Positions 35,053 to 46,448 are shown, counted from the stretch's first letter. The stretch is DNA of 64,000 bases from Dillenia suffruticosa (GCA_033439265.1 JAVTVX010000020.1:17192001-17256000); one strand, 5' to 3'. A program made the numbers and translations. The notes: generated by a model not told the origin, from the letters alone.

Positions 35053-37639
35053 TGTCACGCCCCGACTCTCCCGTCGAGCACATAACAACCGCCGCGTTAT
35101 TTCTGCATACGGGCATGACCTCCCCATATACTGGGATAGCACAAGACATTCCAATTTTACAATAAATCTTTGAAAATGTAAAACCTATCAAAATAAGAAA
35201 TCATATAATCAATACACATACAAAGAGCCCATCCAGCTCATCCTTGTGCATACAAGCATACATCAGCAAACATTTGGAGAGGGGTTCCTGTACATGCAAT
35301 GCATGCAATGTGGCCTTCCCAGCCATTCCAAAGTTCTACATAATTCATAATCTCAAAATATTTCAACCATCCGAATAAAAGTCCAAATATCCCAATGAAA
35401 ACAATAAGTTTTGCAAAGATAAGTTTTAAACAAAATTGGACACTTTCCACGTGAACCAAGATTGGATTCCACCAATACTTGTCCCAAAAGATATGACAAG
35501 AATCAATTAAATTCAAACCTCAAAAAGAATAGTACAATAGTTTTCCTTCCAAGGATGAAACTACATCAAGTCTCAAGAGAATAGAATCCACTACCGATAC
35601 CTATCGCGGATCACCAAAGATCTCTGAATCAGCCAATACCAGCCACAGTCTATCCTTCCTCTGAAAAGGATTTAAAGGAAGGGTGAGTATTGGGAATACC
35701 CAATGAGTGGAGTGCAGTGGCATATAACATATAAATTAGGGGTGAGGGTGGTAATGGCAAATACATATATCAACTGTTATTCAATGTAATAAATACAATC
35801 ATTTGCATATAAACAATCGTATCAAATTTCCATAACTCAATTATGCAGTCCCACGACTTAAATTTTCATTTTCACAAATTTTGAGTTGTACCGAAAGCAA
35901 TCTCCTACCAATAGCCGTTGGCAGGATCCGTAAAGGGGTTTTCCATAATTTTTATAAAATCTCCTCCACCTTGGCATTGGCCCGAAGCTCCGTGGGGTGC
36001 TACCACGTTATCCGGCAGCCTGAGGAGGCTCTGTAACCCGCCTACCACCAAGCCAAATTAAACAGCCTTAGCCACGCCGCCCCAAATGGCCTGGTCTGTG
36101 GCAAGACTTCGACTGCATCATTTTTTCCAGCACCATGTTACCAAACTCAATTTATCAATCAATGCATACTCAAATATAAAGTAGAGCAATATTTCACAAT
36201 TCACATGAGTATCACAAAGTAACATGATGCAAATAAGTCAATAATCAACTCAAGAGTCATGCATAATTCACAATTCCATTTTAGGCATACCTCCGTCACA
36301 AAACAATTTCAATTTTCATTTGCAAATTCATTTCAAAACTCAATTTATAAATCATAACTGAAAACAGTTTACTCATTCATATGCATATAACCATCCACTC
36401 ACCTCAGGAGGGTATTCACTCCTTATACATTATCAGTTTCCAAAGAAAATCTCCTTTCAAGCTACAAGAGATTGTCCTAAACCAGCAATAGCAATTTTTG
36501 AGTCATTTCTTCTTAAATTCTAAGGTTTACAAATTTTTCCGAATTTTATTTAAACCTCAACATCTCATCTATCTTTTGGATCCTTTTCTATGAGTCCACA
36601 AACTCCAATAAAAGAAGATTACATTAGATTAAAACAAACTACTATTTTTCCACAACATGAACAAGAGTTAACAAGGCAAATATAGAGAGATGTGAATATC
36701 ACATCATATAATTTAGAACTTTGAGTTTGGAGACCGGAGAGAACAAGGTTAAAAGATTTAAAAATCAATTGAGAGGCACGAATGTAGAAGGCATATTTTT
36801 CTTCTTTTTTTTTTCTTTTCTTCCAATTTTCTCAAATTAACATAACCTAATTTCTTATTCTTATATTTTTTACTGTTTGTTTAATGAAGATAAATGTTGA
36901 TGCACCAGAGGGGAAGTGCAGATACCTAACTTGCCCTAGTGACATATCAAAAAAAACTCATGGGAGGTCAGTGAGAGATACCTGGACCATATGAGACTTC
37001 TGATGCGCCAACATGCAAGAAGCAACAACCTTAGTATTGAAATGAGAATTTGAGTCAGCAACATGATGTTCGTTTAGTACATTGAACAAGACATAAAGGT
37101 GATATGGACCCTCAACCTCTTTATGGGAAATCAATGCAAGTTTTCAGTTCCTTTCTCCCAATTTCACTATTCACAAAATTTCTATGTTTGTCTTTCCTAT
37201 GAGATTTCCATCAAATCTCTACAATACATTTAAATATGATAATAAAGAAGTAAAATCCAAGATTTAGGGTAAGAAATTATCTTAATTTTGGGATTGGATT
37301 GGGTTTTGGAGGTTGGGTTTCAAAAACCCTAAGTTTCTCCCTTTGTAGAGCAACCCTAGATCTTTCTGTTTAATCCTCTGTTCCTTGAGTTTAATTAAAG
37401 TTTTGGAAGTCCATAAGGTGAATTTAAGTGGAGAGTGGTTGATTGGTAGGAGATTGAACAAGAGAGGGAGAAGGAGAGGAACACAGAAGCACGAAGAGAG
37501 AAAGTCGGGAGCAGGGGAGGAGAAGAGAAAAAGGAAAGAAGAAGAAAAAGAAAGAAAAAGAAAAGGAGAGAAAAATGTGAGTGGTGGTGGGACCCACCCC
37601 ATTCTTTTTTTTTTTTTCTTTTCTCTCAATATTACAACA
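35053..37639 (-). repeat. Chromovirus LTR B (5' LTR in element orientation)
   Basis: 2587 bp, TGTCACGC...ATTACAACA. It carries the same blocks as LTR A ('aaggggttttccat', 'ttatccggcagcctgaggagg', purine-rich tract 37430-37580). No host gene inside; frames at 35238-35516, 37282-37629 and 37385-37657 are LTR shadows. Confidence 0.92.
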
Positions 37640-37705
37640 GTTAACCCCCTAAAATAATTTTCGTTCTCGAAATTTCAAAATACAAGTTATACATAAAGGT
37701 GTTGC
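37640..37705 (-). repeat. 66-bp leftover of chromovirus internal sequence
   Basis: Matches 29790-29870 (the polypurine side of the internal region: 'ttaaccccctaaaat', 'ttctcgaaatttcaaaatacaa') with a small deletion. It then jumps at 'gttgc/ggccgttgg' into the middle of an LTR, marking a deletion junction. Confidence 0.85.
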
Positions 37706-39429
37706 GGCCGTTGGCAAGATCCACCAAGGGATTTTTCATAATTTTTATAAAATCCCCTCCACCTTGGCGTTGGCCTGAGGCTCCGTGGAGTGCTACCACA
37801 TTATCCGGCAGCCTGAGGAGGCTCTCCAACCCACCTACCACCAAGCTAAATTAAACAGTCTTAGCCATGCGCCCCAAATAGCCCGGTCTGTGGCAAGACT
37901 TAGATTGCAGTCATTTTTCCCAGCACCATGTTACCAAACTCAATTTATCAATTAATGCATGCTCAAATATAAAGTAGAGCAATATTTCACAATTCACATG
38001 AATATCACAAAGTAACATGGTGCAAATAAGTCAATAATCAACTCAAAAGTCATGAATAATTCACAATTTCATTTTAAGCATACCACTATCACAAAATAAT
38101 TTCAATTTCCATTTACAAATTCATTTCAAAACTTAATTTATCAATCATAACTGAAAACAGTTTACTCATTCATATGCACATAACCTTCCACTCACCACGG
38201 GAGAGTATTCACTCCCTATACATTATCAGTTTCCAAAGAAAATCTCCTTTCAAGCTCCAAGGAATTGTCATAAACCAACAATAACAATTTTTTAGTCATT
38301 TCTTCTTAAATTCAAAGGTTTACAAATTTTTCTCATTTTTATTTAAACCCCAGCATTTCATCTATCTTTTAGATCCTTTTCTATGAGTTCACAAACTCCA
38401 ATAAAAGAAGATTACATTAGATTAAAACAAACTACTATTTTTCCACAACATGAACAAGAGTTAACAAGGCAAATATAGAGAGATGTGAATATCACATCAT
38501 ATGATTTAGAACTTTCAGTTTGGAGACTGGAGAGAACAAGGTTAAAAGGTTTAAAAATCAATTGACAGGCACGAAATGCAGAAGGCATATTTTTCTTCTT
38601 TTTTTTTTTTCTTTTCTTCCAATTTTCTCGAATTAACATAACCTAATTTCTTATCCTTATATTTTTCACTGTCTGTTTAATGAAGATAAATGTTGATGCA
38701 CCAGAGGGGAAGTGCAGATACCTAACTTGCCCTAGTGACATATCAAAAAAACTCATGGGAGGTCAGTGAGAGATACCTGGACCATGTGAGACTTCTGATG
38801 CGCCAACATGCAAGAAGCAACAACCTTAGTATTGAAATGTGAATTTGAGTCAGCAACATGATGTTCGTTTAGTACATTGAACAAGACATAAAGGTGATAT
38901 GGACCCTCAACCTCTTTATGGAAAATCAATGCAAGTTTTCAGTTCCTTTCTCCCAATTTCACTATTCACAAAATTTACAGGGTTTGTCTTTCCTATGAGA
39001 TTTCCATCAAATCTCTACAATACATTTAAATATGATAATAAAGAAGTAAAATCCAAGATTTAGGGTAAGAAATTACCTTGATTTTGGGATTAGATTGGGT
39101 TTTGGAGGTTGGGTTTCAAAAACCCTAATGTTCTCCCTTTGTAGAGCAACCCTAGATCCTTCTGTTTAATCCTCCGTTCCTTGAGTTTAATTAAAGTTTT
39201 GAAAGTTCATAAAGTAAATTTAAGTGGAGAGTGGTTGATTGGTAGGAGATTGAACAAGAGAGGGAAGTAGATGAACACAGAAGCATGAAGAGAGAAAGTC
39301 GGGAGCAGGGGAGGAGAAGAGAAAAGGGAAAGAAGAAGAAAAAGAAAGAAAAAGAAAGGGAGAGAAAAATGTGAGTGGTAATGGGATCCACACCTTTCTT
39401 CTTTTTTTTTCTCTTCTTTCGATATTACT
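37706..39429 (-). repeat. Chromovirus LTR C, truncated
   Basis: Corresponds to LTR A from about 28064 to its end. It ends 'gatattact' where the others end in 'attacaaca', so the last bases are altered, and the CAAAT duplication follows directly. Confidence 0.9.
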
Positions 39430-40152
39430 CAAATGCAGTAAGATCATCTCTCGATTGGTTAAAAAGAAAATGGTGCCAGTGAAAAAATGAGACTTCAGCG
39501 CGATACTAATATTTGTTGTATAACAGTAATTGACAAACATTAATGAGCAATATTTGGTTTAAACAATTGCACAACAGATCTATTCAGTATCACAATAAAT
39601 ACCAGAGAGATAAGATATGAAGAAATGAATGCTCAATTCAATATCTAATCAACTACAAACTCATTGCATTTATTATTTTGTTTTAAAACTCTTACACTCT
39701 ATTTTCTCATTTTAATTTTCTTCTTAAGTGTGATCACTTGTAAAATCAAGTCTGTCTAATCCGAGAATTTGAGTTTCGCTTGTTAGACCTTTCCCTCTCA
39801 TCTATACTAAGATTTAAAAAGACCAGAGACTGTGTCACTATTTTGAATCTAGAAAGAGAACCAATCTATGTAAAGTTGAGAAAATAGTATTCATGAAGAA
39901 ATACTGTAAAAATCCAACTTGAATCTGCAATTAAATTTGTAGCAATAAATTGATACTGAAAAATCTATGGGGAGTTTGGGAGTAGATGTATACCTGATTT
40001 GATAAAACTATTATAAAAACTTTTGTATATCTCTTATTTTTTTTTCTATTTTAATAATAGAACACATCTGTCCCTTTTTTATACACCTGAATAGTCAAAT
40101 TTCTTTTTAAAATATCTCTATTCAACTATTCACCCCTAATAATTGAATAATA
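39430..40152 (+). repeat. Sirevirus-like right LTR, second part
   Basis: Aligns with 18706-19443 and ends 'ttgaataata' before the target duplication ATTGA (40153-40157). The expected terminal CA has become TA. Confidence 0.9.
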
Positions 40153-40157
40153 ATTGA

Positions 40158-40900
40158 TAACAGATACGTAGGTTCTCAGAGTTTCATGTTCTGGATACGG
40201 TCGAGCCGTCTAGGAGTTCGAGATGACAAGTGTCTGGGTGAACTTGTAAGCGTATCCTATAAGGTTCTTCCAAATTGGGCGCTAGCTTGCCCCTTGGTTG
40301 GGGTTGACCTGTACTTCGACCTTCCTAAGTATCAAGTTGTCTAATTTGAACGTTCTAATTCTGACCCATTGGTTGTAGTACCTTACTATCTGTGCAGATA
40401 AGTGGCCATTCGGATGGATGCTGTTTCCCTCAGCTTAGGAAATAGGTTCAGCCACTTGCGTTGCATGGATTCATTTCGCCTTTCTTCATATTGATTCACC
40501 CTTAGCGAATGAATCCCAATTTTGACTAGTATCACTGTCTCACAACCCTATGTTAGGTTGAACTATGTCTCCCCTGTGGCCATTTGAGGCGTTGTTCAAT
40601 AAGTACAAATGATGTTATAGGGCTCGTCCACCCAATAGCTTTTTACCTCGTTTAGTGTGATTTTTAGTCTTTGTAAGGTTGTTCAATTGGTTATCTCTAC
40701 AAAACCATTTGTTTGTGAGTAGATGATAGAAGCGAAGCGGTATTGGATCTCCAATACTATTCCATATTCTCTTAGATCCTTGACTATGCAGATTTATACC
40801 ATATTAAATAAGTTTGACTACGTGAACATATTTGTCGACCTATCTAACTTTTTCAATAATGGCCTGTTTTGTGAATAATGTATTAAAAATTTGACCTTTG
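40158..40900 (-). pseudogene. Old Tat-like Gypsy integrase, C-terminal half
   Basis: Minus-strand readings, interrupted by stops and frameshifts, give in order 'LREYGIVLEIQYRFASIIYS' with 'QTNGFVEITN' (end of the core with the catalytic Glu, about 40690-40790). Next come 'RLKITLNEVKSYWVDEP', 'MATGET', 'NESMQRKWLNLFPKLRETAS' and a tail with 'HLELLDGSTVS' and 'NSENLR' near 40165-40230. The polyprotein therefore ends a few bases from the Sirevirus insertion point, and its 3' UTR continues at 14321 and leftward. More decayed than the elements inserted in it. Confidence 0.8.
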
Positions 40901-42180
40901 AACAAAAAAATTTTCTTTATCAATAGAGTGGTACTACAGCAATTTCGGGCCTACAAAGCAAGTTGTTACCCAATCAACCATGGGGTGTTCTCCCCTTGGC
41001 TTCACCTATGCTTGTATAGTTCGTCCCATTTTCTTAATCCCTGAAAATTCAACCTGCTTACCTTTCCAAAGAATTCCCCCCCCCCATGACTCTTTTGTAT
41101 AATTTTTTCCAAAACCATTTTTTAAAAAGAAGAAAAAAAAGGCAAATGCATGTTATTAGCAATACATAACTACAAAAACAATGATAATGCATAAGCAATC
41201 ATAATTTAACAATAGGTGTACTCAGTAATTTTCTACAGGAGAACATGTTAGAATGATAATAATGACTCTAGTTCATTAAGTGGCATTATGAAATCTTATC
41301 ATGAAATTTTAAACCCATAGATTCAGTATTCATAGATTTAAAATTGAACTTGAACAACTAACTATTTTACTTAAACTCAGATTTCATTTCATCTGTCTAT
41401 GCTTACCATCATCCTAACTTCAAAGTTCCATGTTCGGAACACAATCGAGTCCCAGGCAAAGAATCAGAATTATGGTTACAAAATATGGCGCTCAGTTTGA
41501 TTCTGGGAAAAAGACAATATATTGTTAGGACTAAACTCTTCTATTCTCTTCTGAACATTACTTATATGATATTTTATTGCATTCTACATATTTGAATTCT
41601 CAAATACAACTAAACATGTTTATATAAAAATATAAAGTTCTTCAAAAAATTATAAATATTTTATGGGAAAAGAAAAAAGAAAGATGAAAAGTGGGCATTG
41701 TAATGAATTTGGTATTAAAGGTTCTAAGAAGAATCAAAGAAAAGGGAAGAGAAGATGACCGAAGGGTGACCCCATACCCTGACCGATTGACCCATTCAAA
41801 ACCATAAGTACCAATATTTCGTACTTAAACTTGGTTACTATTTTAAAATTATTTTTGGGTAGACTTTCATGTTTTTGGTTTGGTTTATTGAATAAATTTT
41901 TCTAAAAGTTTCGGGGAAAAAAAAAAGACAGAGACACAAGACGAGAAAGAAAGATGGAGAGAAATAACATAAGGCAAGGAGAACAGGAATTCTGCATTGC
42001 CATGGCAGTGTGTGAAAAGGGCATTGGTAGAAAATAAAAAAAAATAAAAAAAGAAAGGAAATGAAGAAAGGACATTAAAATCAGCTTTGCAATTTTTTTT
42101 CTATTCTTTCTGATTTAATTTAATAAAAAAATACAGTGAGTTAGGCACTCACCAAAGACTCTGGCAAGTCTCAGTCGTCC
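40901..42180. other. Intergenic region upstream of the BIR1-like gene
   Basis: No coding frame is recognisable. Poly-C and A-rich tracts lie at 41078-41086 and 41125-41141; the end is AT-rich. The left part may still belong to the old Gypsy element. The right part should hold distal promoter sequence of the kinase gene. Confidence 0.5.
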
Positions 42181-42212
42181 CCTCTTGACAGAACGAACGT
42201 CCCTTGTTGACC
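41787..42212 (+). promoter_or_regulatory. W-box-type motifs upstream of the BIR1-like gene
   Basis: TTGACC, the core bound by WRKY factors, occurs at 41787-41792 and 42207-42212, and TTGACA at 42185-42190. The last two lie in a CT-rich stretch (42160-42280) that probably includes the transcription start. Six-base motifs occur often by chance, so this is only suggestive of defence-linked control. Confidence 0.3.
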
Positions 42213-42875
42213 CGATTTCCCTTTTTCCACGCGCACTAACACACTCTCTCTCTACCTTGCAAACTTGTATTTTCCGATTCCCATTTCACACACGTACACA
42301 TTCGCAAACTTGCATTTTGTTTAGGTGCACCATCTCCGACTTTTTTTGGGTCCTGAATTTTGTTGGGTATCCAACGTTTAGATCCATTGCATGAGAATGA
42401 GACAAAATATGAAAACCATCCCCTTCATTTTGAGATATAGGACTGAATTTACTTTTAATATATATATAACAAATCTCTACTGAATTAATGTCAGATTTCA
42501 ATTAAAGGGAATTTTTTTAACATAATTTTTATTATTATTATTAAGATTCAAATTTTGATTTTTAATGAGAGATATCAACTTCATTTTCACTGTACGAATG
42601 ATATGTTGGTACCATCTCCAACTTTCTCTCTTTAGTGTGCCCCAAATGTCAAGCCACTATTTAGTGTGATTGGTCTTTCTCCCTTGTGAAAAAGTTGTTT
42701 TGAATATTCAAACCACGAAGACTTGCTTTTCCGAAACCTTCTTTTCCAGGGGGTGTCTTCGGACCGGCTTTCAAGGTTTTTGAGCTCATAATTGGTTGAT
42801 TCAACACCCCTTTTGCAATTAGTTCCCGATGATGATTTCTTAATTCTTTGGGCGTTCACATCATCGGATTCTCAG

Positions 42876-43189
42876 GTGGGTGGGTTTGTCCACATTCACT
42901 TTATTTTCGTGAAATTTTGGCTCTTTTCCTCTTTGGGTTCTGTTAAATACGCGTTTTTTTTTTCTTTGGAATTTTGTAACTTAATTGGGTCATCAAGTTT
43001 CGGTGAATTTGAGAGTCTAAGACCATTTTGTGTTTCTATTAATGATACTTATGCTTTGATGGTTGATCAGTTGAATTTATTGCTTTATTTTGTATATTAC
43101 TCAATTGGGCTTGCTCAGTTCTTGTGTCTATTTTTGGCAAAACGTTTGCAGATTGCTTATTTGGGGTTGTTTTGTAATTCCATTTCAGG
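42876..43189 (+). other. Probable 5' UTR intron of the BIR1-like gene
   Basis: A donor-like CAG/GTGGGT at 42876 is followed by about 300 bp of T-rich sequence. Acceptor-like TTTGCAG (ending 43151) and ATTTCAG (ending 43189) precede the start codon at 43281. The frame 42792-43232 that crosses it is Phe/Leu-rich without a domain. Leader introns are common in plant receptor kinase genes; transcript data would decide. Confidence 0.4.
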
Positions 43190-43280
43190 GGTTTGGCTTG
43201 GTTTGGTTGTGATTGTGTTTGCCATGTTGTGAGCTGAGGTGTGTTTAAAGCAGTCATAAGTAGACTGCTGATCATTTTTC

Positions 43281-45285
43281 ATGGACATGGTGATGAAGAA
43301 CAGGGGTCTTTATGTTGTTGTTGGGATTTCTATCTGGCTATTAACTAGTAGTGCTCAAACTGATGTTGATTGCTTGAAATCAATAAAAAACTCTGTAGAA
43401 GACACTTTTGGGTACTTGAATTCTTCATGGAATTTTAACAACAGTACTCAAGGATTTATCTGCAAGTTTACTGGCATCGATTGCTGGCACCCTGATGAGA
43501 ACAAGGTTCTAAATATCCGGCTTTCTGATATGGGACTGAAGGGTCCCTTCCCCCGTGGTATTAAGAACTGCTCGAGCTTGACTGGTTTGGACCTTTCAAA
43601 TAACCAGTTTTATGGAGAAATTCCATCTGATATCTCGGCCATAGTCTACTATGTGGTAACCTTTGACCTCTCGTTCAACAATTTCACAGGAGAGATTCCA
43701 GTAAACCTCAGTAACTGTACCTATCTGAATACTATTAAGTTAGATAATAACCGATTATCAGGTCAGATTCCTCCTCAACTGGGGAGTCTCAGTCGGCTGA
43801 AAACTTTCAGTGTTGCCAACAATTTCTTGATTGGGCAAGTCCCTACTTTTACCAATTTTACTCCTTCAGCAGATAGTTACGCAAATAATTCAAAACTCTG
43901 TGGGGTTCCTCTGGAAGCTTGTTCTGCACCTTCAAAGGGCTCAAATACTGCTATTATTGCTGGAGCAGCGGTAGGTGGAATCACTGTTGCAGCAGTAGGT
44001 GTTGGGATAGGCATATTATTCTATTTCCGTAAGGCTTCCAAGAAGAGGAAGAAGGATGATGACCCTGATGGAAACAAATGGGCAAAAAGCATTAAAGGAA
44101 CAAAGGGCATCAAGGCAAGCTAGTTTTATTATTATTATCTTTGATCAACATCCATTTTTTCTTTAATAAGTAGCTATCTTTCTATTTTTGAGTGCTGTTT
44201 TGTGTATTGTACGAGTCATATTGCTCATCATCTTTTCTAAAGATATGCATAAATTTCTTAATTTCCAGGTTTCCATGTTTGAGAAGTCGCTTTCAAAAAT
44301 GAAATTTAATGATCTGATGAAGGCTACTAATAATTTCTGCAAAGACAACATTATTGGTTCTGGCAGAACAGGTACCGTATACAAGGCTGTGTTGGAAGAT
44401 GGGACTTCACTTATGGTAAAGAGGTTGCAGGAATCTCAACACTCTGAGAAAGAATTTATATCTGAGATGGCTACACTAGGGAGTGTAAAACACCGGAACT
44501 TGGTTCCTCTTTTAGGGTTTTGCATGGCTAAGAAGGAAAAACTATTGGTATACAAGTACATGTCACAAGGCAACTTGCATAGTCAGTTGCATCTGGCAGA
44601 GGAAGGTGCTAAGGAGATGGAGTGGCCTACAAGGCTTAAGATTGGGATCGGTGCAGCCAGGGGCTTGGCATGGCTCCATCATAACTGCAACCCCCGTATC
44701 ATTCACCGGAATATAAGCTCCAAATGCATCTTACTTGATGCAGATTTTGAACCAAAAATATCAGATTTTGGATTAGCCAGGCTCATGAACCCAGTTGATA
44801 CTCATTTGAGTACATTTGTGAATGGGGAATTTGGGGATTTAGGTTATGTGGCTCCAGAATATACTCGAACTTTGATGGCCACACCAAAGGGAGATGTCTA
44901 CAGCTTTGGAACTGTACTTTTGGAGTTAGTGACTGGTGAGAGACCTACACATATCTCTAAAGCCCCTGAAAGCTTTAAGGGGAACTTGGTGGAATGGATT
45001 ACAGAGCTGTCAAAGAACTCTAGTCTCCATGATGCCATTGACAAATCCTTGGTTGGAAAAGGCTTTGATGGTGAGATTTTCCCAGTTCTCAAGGTTGCAT
45101 GTAATTGTGTGTTGTCTGCTCCAAAGGAGAGGCCAACCATGTTTGAAGTGTACCAGTTGCTAAGAGCTATTGGAGAGAAGTACCATTTCACAACAGAGGA
45201 TTATATCTTGATGCCGACCAACTCTTCAGATGTTGATAACCTAGAGGAGCTCATTGTTGCCCGAGAAGCTAAAGAGCATCACTAA
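43281..45285 (+). CDS. BIR1: BIR1-type leucine-rich-repeat receptor-like kinase, two coding exons
   Basis: Exons 43281-44114 and 44269-45285 join in phase 0 to 616 residues, the usual BIR1 length. Order: signal peptide (about 1-26), LRR N-cap with Cys31/61/68, five LRRs (about 78-198), Cys207/214, transmembrane helix (about 223-249), basic stop-transfer 'RKASKKRKK', kinase domain (about 304-580). Kinase motifs: glycine loop GSGRTGTV (308-315), Lys329, Glu344, DFG (444-446). The catalytic loop reads HRN (424-426) where active kinases have HRD, so catalysis may be weak. The conserved tail ends 'EELIVAR' plus a few residues. BIR proteins sit in the plasma membrane, bind the co-receptor BAK1/SERK and restrain immune signalling and cell death. 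This function is inferred from family membership. First ATG chosen; Met3 and Met5 are alternatives. No stops or frameshifts; apparently intact. Confidence 0.93.
44115..44268 (+). other. GC-AG intron in the BIR1-like gene
   Basis: The exon ends ATC AAG and the intron starts GCAAGC, a match to the consensus of the rare GC donor class (AG/GCAAGT) in all but one base. The acceptor is TTTCCAG before GTTTCCATG. The junction joins 'KGIK' to '[12 protein letters not shown]' in phase 0, the sequence expected between the juxtamembrane and kinase regions. Using a GT nearby (44123) would shift the frame. Length 154 bp. Confidence 0.88.
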
Positions 45286-46448
45286 AATGGAAGGAGAAAG
45301 ATAGCTATCGTAAGTATGGTGATATGAGTTAATATGTAATTATTTGCTCTTTTTTTTTCAAGAAGCTTAAAATATGTTTATATTTGTGTTCTCTATGGCT
45401 GCAATATTGACTTACGTTTTAACCTTTTGATGTAAGGAAGCAATCTTGCAATATCCATAGTTATTCTTCTAGATTAGTGGGTTATTTGCAAACTTCAAAC
45501 ATGTAGGTTTTCCTAACTGCAGCATCCTTAGTATCCAGGGGACTGGCTAATTATCCACCTTTATCATAATCTTAAACACCCCCCCCCCCCAAAAAAAAAC
45601 CCAAAACTTGAAAAAAAAAATATATCATAAGCATCCCTAAAACTTCAGTTGTTTCTACTAGTGCTATTGTTTTAATACCCCAGGATCTGTTGGCTAGTAG
45701 TTTCTGGAAAATGTGTGGCTACTTCTGTCCAGGGGAAGTAGACATGTATAGCAGGAAGGGCATCACGAACTGATTCTCGTTCATTTACATTCTTAGCTCA
45801 CTACTTTCTTGGCATTGATATGTTCATTATCTTTGTTTTGTTTACTTCTTCTCTTATATACATATATATAATTTATATAATATGTATTATATATATGTAT
45901 ATATATTTATATAATATGTATGTATGGATATATGGATATATGGACTGTTTTTACTGCTGCTATTGTTGTAGGTATATCATGTTTGTTCTACTGGGAAATT
46001 TATACAGGTTTTATATCAAAAATATATATATACAGGTTGCAGAATGTCTGGAGCATTCCCTGCAATCTTTGTAATCCATTGTAGTAGGTATGTTCTTGCA
46101 AACCCCGGTTGGGATTTGGGTCTTAAGTATATTGGGTTTTAACTTGGTTTATTTGCTCGAAGGATATACAGAATTGATGGCTGAGTAGAGAAAAAAAAAT
46201 GAAGTGATGCTTGATAATCGCTTTGGGTTTTTGTAATCTCATAAAAAACTTCTATATGGAGTTATATAGCTTTTTTCGGATAAAGAAATAACGAATAAGA
46301 GCTGCGTTTGAATGAAGTAGAGATTTTGAAGGAGGGAGACAAAGGAATCCCATCAAAATAGCTAATTGTTTTCTAAAACCAATTTGATTTTCATGGAGAA
46401 CAAGAGAAGCATGCAATCAAAATACTTAGGACAAAATTTGTCAAGCTT
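45286..46448. other. 3' flank of the BIR1-like gene
   Basis: Contains the 3' UTR, whose end I cannot fix. A strong donor-like GTAAGTAT lies at 45309, 23 bp after the stop codon, so a 3' UTR intron is possible. Further on are a poly-C/poly-A run (45577-45599) and an AT-rich repeat. At 46398-46425 a sequence starts that is repeated at 46471-46498 ('gaacaagagaagc...caatcaaaatac'). Confidence 0.5.
45853..45946. repeat. Imperfect (AT)n / (TATG)n microsatellite
   Basis: Runs of 'tatata', 'tatatgtat' and 'ggatatat' in the 3' flank of the kinase gene. Confidence 0.7.

Larger units (their letters stand above)
27213..39429 (-). mobile_element. Tekay-like chromovirus (Ty3/Gypsy) complex with three LTR copies, nested in the right LTR
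   Basis: Left end TGTCACGCCCCG at 27213; right end at 39429. The 5-bp target duplication CAAAT is present at 27208-27212 and 39430-39434. On the plus strand the order is LTR A (27213-29789), a complete internal region with minus-strand gag-pol (29790-35052), LTR B (35053-37639), then 66 bp identical in kind to the start of the internal region (37640-37705), then a third LTR lacking its first 850 bp or so (37706-39429). The chromodomain at the polyprotein C-terminus places it among chromoviruses; LTRs of about 2.6 kb suit Tekay/Del. Confidence 0.88.
14322..40152 (+). mobile_element. Sirevirus-like Copia retrotransposon, split by two nested insertions
   Basis: Both LTRs start TGTTGAGAAT (14322 and 26099). 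The left ends ...ATAACA (19443), the right ...ATAATA (40152). A perfect target duplication ATTGA occurs at 14317-14321 and 40153-40157. Removing the nested insertions leaves LTRs of about 1.81 and 1.83 kb and an internal region of 6.66 kb (19444-26098), about 10.3 kb in all, which fits Sireviruses. It has a Met-tRNA-type primer site, gag with zinc knuckles, Copia-order pol and an extra ORF downstream of pol, a Sirevirus hallmark. Coding parts are broken and the LTRs have diverged clearly, so it is an old, dead copy. Confidence 0.9.

Noticed and set aside
36950..39400. CRISPR-like regular repeats in the chromovirus region
   Set aside because: The repetition comes from three kilobase-scale LTR copies, not short repeats with spacers, and the genome is a plant's.
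42792..43232. Separate small membrane protein upstream of the kinase gene
   Set aside because: Phe/Leu-rich frame in a T-rich probable leader intron; no homology is recognised and a leader intron explains it better.
44123..44124. Conventional GT donor just after the first kinase exon
   Set aside because: Using this GT would include a TA from the stop triplet and put exon 2 out of frame; the GC donor at 44115 keeps phase 0 and the conserved protein junction.
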